This document shows positions 56,939-64,000 of a DNA stretch of 64,000 nt, piece after piece. Source of the DNA: Conoideocrella luteorostrata. Its lineage: Eukaryota > Ascomycota > Sordariomycetes > Hypocreales > Clavicipitaceae. The notes under the pieces are model-generated. The model ran no database searches. It was not told where the DNA came from and worked only from the letters and a program-made list of their open reading frames with translations. The stretch lies in NCBI GenBank assembly GCA_032433595.1, contig JASWJB010000119.1, positions 53,538-117,537 on the forward strand, given 5' to 3'. Within the stretch, counting starts at the first letter, position 1. Every line of letters starts with the position of its first letter. The position numbers and the translations under genes were made by a program.

Positions 56939-59366
56939 ATGGACACAAGCTACCTGGCAAAGCAAGTTAACAGCAGTATTACCCAGCTGCATGGCTTGTT
57001 TGACGAGATTGGAGTCCCAGATCATGAGCGCGAGGTTCGAGAATCAGAGGTAAGGCATTGCATTTCGCACGTTGCCAGTATTGATTGTGACTAGAACGGC
57101 TGACATGCTACCACAATACAGCTTTTCACGGCTCTTTCAGAAGCCCTGAATAGCCAAGTACGTCTGGTCTCAACAGAGAAGAAGGAATTGGTTGATGAGG
57201 TCAAGAAAGTCATCACCACTATTCGCCAAATGGAGACGTCGCTCAACGATTCCAAGACGCGGAGAGGAGATCAACAAGACGACAATTTCAAGATCACATA
57301 TCCCTTGCATCGCTGTTTACAAGAGCTCAGGGAAAAGCACATGCAGATTAGTCGCCTCCACAAGGAGCGATTTGAGCAGGTCAAGAGTAAGTCCTATCGG
57401 TGCTTAAGCCCCAAAGCCACCCCTCCCCCCCGCTAACACAGTAGCAGAACTAGTCGAAGCTCTTGAGTCGTATTCATCACATCTCGAGCCAACTTTTGTT
57501 CAGATTGCACTTCCTCCTACTGGACTGGATCAGTCAATACCTCCTACTTTCGACATTTCCAACTCCTATGTCGAGCGATTAGACGTTGAGTTCACGCGAG
57601 TCTACGATGAGTACACCCGGCGCATTGCCTCGGTTCAAGCTTTGTCAAATCAGATAATTCAGCTGTGGGCAGAGCTTGGTACTCCTCAAGCTCAGCAGGA
57701 TGGTACGATCGTCAAATGCTACAGAGATGCTCCAGAGCAGCTCGGGCTGCATCGTGAGGACCTCGAGCGGCTCCAGGCAAAGCGGGATGGCTTGTCAGAC
57801 CAAAAGAAACACCGTGAAAAACGGTTGCGAGATCTAAAGGCTTCTGTCGAAGTATTATGGGAGAAACTCGGCATCGATCAAGGGGAAACTAAGACTTTCC
57901 TCAACCAGAACCGAGGCTGCGGCATGCGTCAGATTAATGAGTTCGAGGATGAGCTTTCCCGACTTGATGAGCTCAAGAGACAAAACCTTCACCTCTTCGT
58001 TGAAGACTCTCGTGTGAAGCTTCAAGAGCTATGGGACTCGCTCTATTTCTCTGAGGATGAGATGCTCGAATTCACCCCTGCCTTTTCTGACGTCTATAGC
58101 GATGCATTGCTGGAAGCCCACGAGCGCGAAGTAGCACGGTTGGAGGCACTCAAAGAACAACGCGCGCCTATTCTGGCTGTGGTGGATAGACACAAGACTC
58201 TGATCAAAGACCGAGATGATCTCGCCGCATCAAGTCAGGATGCATCACGGCTGATGATGCGTGGTCAAAAGGGTGAGAAGAGAGATCCCGGAAAGTTGCT
58301 ACGAGAGGAAAAGATGCGCAAGCGAATTGCCAAGGAACTACCCAAGGTGTCAGTCGATTTGCGCAAAATGCTAGAAAAATGGGAAGACGAGTATGGGCGC
58401 CCATTTTTGGTGTTTGGTGAGCGGTATTTGGATGAACTGGAACCGGAGGACGCGAAGAAGGCTGGCCCGACTTCACGGTCAAAGACACCAGCAGGACCGC
58501 CCCCATCGACAGTCAAGGCTCCTAAATCTACGGGACTGCTAGGCAGAGCCAACAGCACGAAAGCGGTACCTCCGCGCTCTATAGCCAGAACACCGACTGC
58601 AGCCGGTCGCGCTGTGACAAAGAAGCTGCAGTCTCCAGGAAAGACCAATGCTGGAAACGGCAGAGGTAGTCCATCTCGAATTCCTGCCCGTGCACCCCTC
58701 TCCAACCTAAAGCATGGCAACAACTCTCCTGAGCGTCCACGACCGGAGCCACGAGGCGACACACTTCGAAACGGCGCACCAGCTCGGGCTCCACCGCCAA
58801 AGATGCGAGATCTGAAATCTGTTCCCGAACTACAAACGCCAAAGAATCCGTATAGAGCAGCCGGCGTTGAGTCGAGTATCGTTCGACAGGTCGAGCCTGA
58901 GGATGTCTATGACGACCGTCCTCAAACCTCAAGGGCCATGCGATCCAATTCAAATTTGTCCAATTACGCCCAGCAGCAACACTACAACGATGAGTATGAT
59001 GACCGTTACGACGATCGCTACGCAACCATTCGTGCCCCCCGCCCTGGCTTCCCACAGATAGCACCACCAAGACAGCTGTCCAACACTTCAAATTCTTCAA
59101 CGGCCATTTCGGGGTCTGAGAATTGGGAGACCTACGACGACAACAGCGAGCCTGAGCCAGACGCCTCAGAAGATTACTATTCGAAGCTTCGAGCAGCACG
59201 CGGCAAGAGGTACGAGCCTGAACAAGGCCATGGTCCTGTCAGCAGCCAAGCAAAACGCCTCAGAGGCATCCCTGGGACACCATACGCCGCACCACCTGTC
59301 ATGATTGACCAGGAGGGCCATCGTATCATCTCTGGCAGTGAGTGGACTGATGAAGATGTTTTTTAA
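56939..59366 (+). CDS. ase1: Ase1/PRC1/MAP65 microtubule-bundling protein (764 aa)
   Basis: Crosslinks antiparallel microtubules in the spindle midzone during anaphase. Three exons: 56939-57049, 57122-57386 and 57448-59366. Donors are GTAAGG and GTAAGT; the acceptor TAGCAG gives 'EQVK|KLVEALESY'. The N-terminal ~480 residues are mostly alpha-helical with long coiled-coil stretches ('ERLQAKRDGLSDQKKHREKR'). The conserved spectrin-like microtubule-binding part includes 'LQELWDSLYFSEDEML' and 'KWEDEYGRPFLVFGERYLD'. The C-terminal ~280 residues are Pro/Ser/Arg-rich and disordered, with several SP/TP sites that fit CDK control known for this family. Normal length for filamentous fungi; a conserved housekeeping gene. 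Confidence 0.93.
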
Positions 59367-60854
59367 AACGAATTGCCACACATGTCGTTTTTATTTTAAG
59401 CCATGATGAACGGCATTCTCATAAACCCTATCGGTGAACCGAATTTAATCTGAAACTCACGCTCATGACGCGGACAATCTTGACGATATTTACGCACGAG
59501 GCTAGTCATTCTTTTTTTTCAGTAACGAATAGCGTCATGATCACAGGGTCGCTTCGATGTGAAGGATTGCTTGGGATGCCCCAGTCTATTTAATTAGCCC
59601 AATCTCATACTTCACCTGCCCGTGCAAGGCGTATTCGTATCCCTCTTGTTTGTGGCCGGCGGATTGTTGTCAAGCCCCAGGGGAGACTGGGCAATGCTGC
59701 GAATTCACACTTGTACCTAACCACAACCTTCTCTTCTTCTGTTTCTTATTTTGTTGTGGGTCATCCTGCAGAACAGTGCTTGTATTGAAAGAAGAACTTG
59801 CAGAAGTGTCAAGGTCTAGACACCATGGCGAACGTACAGTGCTCTCGGGACTTGATGTGTAACTGGGAGTAATCGGAACTTGGTGAAAGAGCGACTAAGC
59901 CCGGAAGAGCGAGGCTGGGCGGCGTATTGGGAACTGGCGTTTCGTGGTTGTCTTTTTGGACCTTGATATTTGTACATGTGGTTTGTTAGAGCTTTGTGAA
60001 TATGACAGACTTATCTCATAACTTGGTGGCAGAACACGGTGATGGCGTAGACAGCCTCAAACTCTGTTGAAAGCCTAAGGGTTGACGTACTTGTTTTGCC
60101 ATTGCCTGAAACTACGCATGCTTAATTGTTTAGATAGCCGTCTTAGGTAGAGCGCCAATCTTTATTCAGAGACCCGGTATATGATGCAATGGCATGGGAG
60201 TGGTAGCGATTACGCAGAGGCACACCACACCAGATGCCTATGATGCTGTCGAGACGACAGGCCGTGCGCAGATCCAAGGCCTGGAAACCATACTCCGTAT
60301 TCCGAATCCCAATACGGAGTACAAGATGAGCCTGTAGGAGGTTAGATTGTTCAATGCTTCTCTCCATGCCCTGGCAAGCTCGGTCGGTTATGGATAGGCA
60401 AATTTGGGCGTCTTGGTGGATGTACGAGGAAAGTGGATAAACAATGCGGACACGCGGAACAGACTGCCACCCCAGCGTTTATTTTTAGAGTTCAAAAGTT
60501 AACCAGTGCAATTAGCCCTCGCAAATCTGACGTCCCGACATGCGGTTGTCTCGCTCGGCTGCACTTGCCCATCTGCAGCTAAAATTCCGTCCTCTGCGCA
60601 ACTCCCCACGTTAATCTGACGTTTTGTCATTTGCATTCAACTCACCTTGCACAATAGCCTTGCAGACACTTCCATTCACTCGTTCTTGTTATATTTGTTT
60701 TGAGGGGGAAATATTTATGGTGCTGTTTTCTTGTCGTTCCTGGACCCAGTGACCTTTCCATCCCTTTATCAACCGGCTAAACCCGCGTCTCGATCAGCCA
60801 CACTAAACACACACTGTTAATGCCCATGTCGCACCGACCTACATCCTGCAGGCG
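59367..60854. other. intergenic, 1.5 kb
   Basis: 3' end of ase1 and promoter of the irs4-like gene. It contains a TACTCCGTATT hairpin at 60291-60321. Confidence 0.5.
60291..60321. repeat. TACTCCGTA-family hairpin (11-bp arms, 9-nt loop)
   Basis: TACTCCGTATT and AATACGGAGTA are perfect reverse complements separated by nine bases, the same geometry as at 44785-44813. Confidence 0.85.
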
Positions 60855-63014
60855 ATGAATCATGCCGCGCCATCTCATTCTAATGGCTCGCCGGACGATG
60901 CTGCAGTCGCTCTAAGAGGAGCGTCCCTAGCATTTCAGCGCAGTCCAGCCGGGGCTGCTTCATTGACCACGCCGCCATCTCCGCTGCCAAATCACAAAGA
61001 ACGAGGGGCTCTCGCGGCAGCTACCTCGGTCAGCCGGTCAAAAAGCCCAAATAGATTAGCAACGAGCGGTACGACGAACGAATCAAGCACTTCTCATCAA
61101 CAGGGGCAAGCACACGACGTGGATTCGCCGGTTTATCAGGCCAGTTTGGTGGTTGCACGACTGCACCAACTCAACGGCAGCTCACCACTGCAGCCGTCAA
61201 TCTCGACCCAACGGATCGATCCCAAGAGCCCGAGTTTCATAGCGGCAACTCTGGCTGCAAGTAGGAGTGCCAGCCCAAGTTCACTGGTTCAAACACCTCG
61301 ACGAAAGATCAGCTTCGGTGCTGCCAATGCTCTTGCACTGCACAGCGATGCGGTTGATTCGGAGAGCATACCCCCAACGGGGAATTTGATATCTTTGTTT
61401 GAACGGGCCCGGGATCCGGAACCTGCTAGGAGGCAATCCCCGCCGCGTACATCACGAACAGAGTCAGAGGAACGCATGCAGAAAGAGAGACGGATACAAA
61501 ACAAGAAATTGCCAGCGCCATCTCCCAAACCGAAGCCGAAGCTGAAACTCACGTCACAACCACCTACTCCCCCGCTTGCAGCAGAAACAGAGATATCCAG
61601 CGTTATAACGTCGCCTCAAAAGCTACCTACTCCGCCACTACGAACCTCCGAGAAGATATCCGCCATGCCAATGCCGAAACCGAAGTTGCTGCAGCAGCTA
61701 TCATCGTCAACGAGACCAACTTCAAATCCTCCGAATTTTCAATCACAACTCCAACCACATTCTCAATCTCAATCTCAATCTCAATCTCAGTCTCAATCCA
61801 CAGAAGGAAAACCTAGGCGGTCTGCTATATCTCCGAGTCCTTCCAGACTCACAAATTTAAAGCCGGCGAAACCACTCAAAGTTCAAACTCCAAGTCCTCC
61901 TTCGGTCGTCAGTAGATCAACACCAGAAGTACTGTCACCCAGACCAGTGAGGTTGGTCAAACCCGTATTGGCACCGCCGTTGTTGAGCAGCCTACCTCAA
62001 AGCAGCAGTCCTACAGAATCAAATCATGCAGTCGCATCGCCCTCACCAGATCCCGAGAAACGTAACCCAAAGTCAAATCTGCAGCCCCCGACACCTCCAA
62101 AACCTCGAGGGAGCCATAGATTTGTCACGAGTCAATCTGTAAGTAGGAGTCGTCAACATGGAAACTCGGATACTCCTCCTGTCCAGGGCAGGCTTCCAGT
62201 AATTCCTTTGACCGAATTTGGGCTGCCTATCGTATCCCCTACCCCCCCTCAACTACATCGTGTGGAACGCCGGAAGAAAACGCCTCCGCCACTTCCTGGA
62301 AGACGAAACTCGGTGGCAAGCGCTCCAACATCACCTATCTTAGAGCAACCGCCCACACGTCGACGTCTTACAGCAACCTCAACGAGCAACCTTCCACTCG
62401 ATCCTCTTGCCAGCGCCATGATGGCCAGTTCTCTCGCATCTGCTAGACTAACACCACATAATACTGGCTCGTCACTACCTCCACCTAGTTTGCCTAAACG
62501 CCAAAAGTCGCCTCGGCTACTCCAAACTCTTCGCCAGCCACAGAGTCAATCGGAGGAGGATCCCGAACGACTCAAAATAGCACATCGCCACAAGCTTGCT
62601 GGTAACAAGCACGCCCATCACGAAGGAACTCGAAAACGATGGCGAGATCAAATTACGCAAAGGGAGAGAAAGCGTTACGAAGCAGTCTGGGCGTCTAACC
62701 GCGGCTACTTCTTAGAAGACAATAGTCCGTCTGATAGCATTGCCAGCGGCTTGAACAGAATCAGGTCAGAATGTGTTGTGAATGTGGTAGTACGGGAACT
62801 TTGGAAACGGTCTCGGCTCCCAGAGGATGACCTCGTGGAGGTTTGGGAACTGGTTGATCATGGAAATGTTGGTATGCTCACAAGGCAAGAGTTCATTGTC
62901 GGCATGTGGTTGATAGATCAGCGTTTGAAAGGGCGGAAGCTACCTGTTCGCGTATCTGACAGCGTCTGGGGTAGCGCAAACGGGGTGCGAGTTTTGAAGC
63001 CTAAAGTTAAATAG
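60855..63014 (+). CDS. irs4: IRS4-like EH-domain protein (719 aa)
   Basis: Relative of yeast Irs4/Tax4, which regulate phosphoinositide levels (through the 5-phosphatase Inp51), autophagy and rDNA silencing. A single exon from the ATG at 60855. Residues 1-585 are disordered and rich in Ser, Pro, Gln and Lys, with many PxxP-like stretches that could bind SH3 domains and a (Ser-Gln)6 run at 303-314. The C-terminal EH domain is clear: 'RYEAVWASNRGYFLEDN', then 'VVNVVVRELWKRSRLPEDDLVEVWELVDHG' and 'LTRQEFIVGMWLIDQRLKGR' (start and end shortened). The gene lies head to tail with ase1. Confidence 0.85.
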   Translation: MNHAAPSHSNGSPDDAAVALRGASLAFQRSPAGAASLTTPPSPLPNHKERGALAAATSVSRSKSPNRLATSGTTNESSTSHQQGQAHDVDSPVYQASLVVARLHQLNGSSPLQPSISTQRIDPKSPSFIAATLAASRSASPSSLVQTPRRKISFGAANALALHSDAVDSESIPPTGNLISLFERARDPEPARRQSPPRTSRTESEERMQKERRIQNKKLPAPSPKPKPKLKLTSQPPTPPLAAETEISSVITSPQKLPTPPLRTSEKISAMPMPKPKLLQQLSSSTRPTSNPPNFQSQLQPHSQSQSQSQSQSQSTEGKPRRSAISPSPSRLTNLKPAKPLKVQTPSPPSVVSRSTPEVLSPRPVRLVKPVLAPPLLSSLPQSSSPTESNHAVASPSPDPEKRNPKSNLQPPTPPKPRGSHRFVTSQSVSRSRQHGNSDTPPVQGRLPVIPLTEFGLPIVSPTPPQLHRVERRKKTPPPLPGRRNSVASAPTSPILEQPPTRRRLTATSTSNLPLDPLASAMMASSLASARLTPHNTGSSLPPPSLPKRQKSPRLLQTLRQPQSQSEEDPERLKIAHRHKLAGNKHAHHEGTRKRWRDQITQRERKRYEAVWASNRGYFLEDNSPSDSIASGLNRIRSECVVNVVVRELWKRSRLPEDDLVEVWELVDHGNVGMLTRQEFIVGMWLIDQRLKGRKLPVRVSDSVWGSANGVRVLKPKVK
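61761..61796. repeat. TCTCAA hexamer repeat, 6 units (codes Ser-Gln)
   Basis: In-frame hexamer array in the irs4-like gene; five TCTCAA and one TCTCAG unit. Length variation would change the Ser-Gln tract without a frameshift. Confidence 0.9.
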
Positions 63015-63416
63015 AGCTTACATACATATGCACGAGCCGGGTGACGCCGTCACCAGATATTGCTCCATCATTTGGGGCCAGGGTGAAGTATTAAGAAGAA
63101 GAGGCTAAAGAACATAGAGCGACATGAAAGTCTACAGCATTGATGCTTTAAAACCGCTCAGGCATTGAGCGATAATTGGCCGCATCCCTGAAGCCCTCAA
63201 ATCAAGTTTTGCGTTGCAAACTACATGTACAAAAAGCGAGGGGTTTTGTTTGTTTCTGCATAAAGGAGCCATATATTCTGCATCCTATAATACCAATACT
63301 ATACATCGACCATGAAATTCCAGGCAAAATCACCTGTCAGCTCCACCCATCACATTGACGTCACTGCTTCATTTGTCGTATCTTCATTATGAAGCACACA
63401 CAAGCATAGCAAGTCG
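63015..63416. other. convergent intergenic region
   Basis: 402 bp between the stop codons of the irs4-like gene and the NIS1-like gene. No gene seen. Confidence 0.6.
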
Positions 63417-63966
63417 CTAGTAATGACTTGAAACATAATTTTTGCTTGTTTCGTCACCGAACATCACCGTGACATTATAATTGCTTAAAGTCGGCGCAGA
63501 GGCCGCTCCATAAAGGCTCATCAAGCTGGCTGTGATGAGGCTGCGTCCCTTGGGGGCAGAAGCTGGGATCAGGACTTTCTTGCTAAAGTCCTGGGCCTTG
63601 TTGGATTCAGCTGTGACGAATGTGTTAGCGACATGCCGCGCGGAAGAAGAAGAGGTAAATGGACTGTGATCGTGAGAACGGGCTATGCGATCGGCACGGC
63701 ACGGTATTATTATTAATCAGGCTTTACGTACCTGGACCAAGATACATAGATCCAGCGACGACGCCTAAACTCTGAGGATATCCGTTTCCGGAGGAGTATC
63801 CAAACGCGATGGCTACGTCGTACACAGTCTGGATGTAATTAGAGCTGTGGATGACGGCGTCAATAGTGTCACCAGGCTTGATTGTGTCGGGGACGGCGAT
63901 GCCCGTGATGCGGGCTTGCGTGACGGACAGGAGAGCTCCTGCTACGAGGGAGAACGAGGTGCGCAT
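63417..63966 (-). CDS. NIS1-like small secreted effector (142 aa)
   Basis: A secreted protein resembling the NIS1 family, conserved in plant-associated and other fungi and reported to dampen pattern-triggered immunity in plants. Two exons, 63732-63966 and 63417-63610, with a 121 bp intron (GTACGT...GTCACAG). A signal peptide covers residues ~1-18 (cleavage after 'TQA' is plausible). The mature protein begins with 'RITGIAVPDTIKPGDTIDAV'. Family blocks 'VAIAFGYSSGNGYPQSLG', 'LIPASAPKGRSLITASLMSL' and 'YGAASAPTLSNYNVTVMFGD' follow. There are no cysteines in the mature part, as usual for this family. A near-homopolymeric T tract lies just upstream of the start at the window end. Confidence 0.8.
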
Positions 63967-64000
63967 GGTATATCTATCTTTTTTTTTTCTTTTTTTTTTC

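Overview
The window reads as nuclear DNA of a filamentous ascomycete. Introns are short (55-250 bp) with GTAAGT/GTGAGT donors, genes are dispersed and monocistronic, and three Zn2Cys6 regulators, two HET-domain genes, a NACHT relic, KP4-like small secreted proteins, an S10 carboxypeptidase and a NIS1-like effector are typical of Pezizomycotina. Gene content and the scattered TACTCCGTA motif suggest a Sordariomycete, perhaps Hypocreales; this placement is inference. I see no CRISPR array, transposase, tRNA or rRNA gene.

Layout. 1-4.2 kb: acetoacetyl-CoA synthetase (cut by the window edge) and a Zn2Cys6 regulator. 4.2-9.7 kb: an allorecognition / cell-death island with a decayed NACHT (NLR) fragment, a SesA-domain protein and a HET-domain protein. 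The last two are convergent and end in the same ~32-residue Gly/Asn-rich motif, of the sigma class of amyloid signalling motifs. 10.4-20.5 kb: FAD monooxygenase, metallo-beta-lactamase thioesterase, methyltransferase and Zn2Cys6 regulator, i.e. partner genes of a group V non-reducing polyketide synthase, with no synthase visible. 20.5-27.9 kb: a 7.4 kb stretch without a credible gene.

27.9-38.7 kb: a POT/PTR2 peptide transporter, an alpha/beta hydrolase, FAD synthetase, a divergent paralogue-like complex I PSST subunit with a minisatellite in its intron, and a regulator joining two C2H2-type fingers to a Zn2Cys6 cluster. 39.5-44.1 kb: two secreted hydrolases (S10 carboxypeptidase; CE1/LpqC-type esterase). 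47.4-52.3 kb: three KP4-like small cysteine-rich secreted protein genes, followed by a second, larger HET-domain gene. 56.9-64 kb: housekeeping genes ase1 (microtubule bundler) and irs4 (EH-domain protein), then a NIS1-like secreted effector.

The strongest candidate for an undescribed system is the SesA/HET pair sharing an amyloid-type C-terminus beside an NLR relic: by analogy with known fungal amyloid signalosomes, a receptor or seed and a death effector may be coupled by motif templating. Second is the orphan polyketide tailoring set. Third is the PSST-like gene, which could be a resistance copy of a respiratory-chain target. Exon structures were derived by eye from splice signals and reading-frame continuity; no transcript or database evidence was available.
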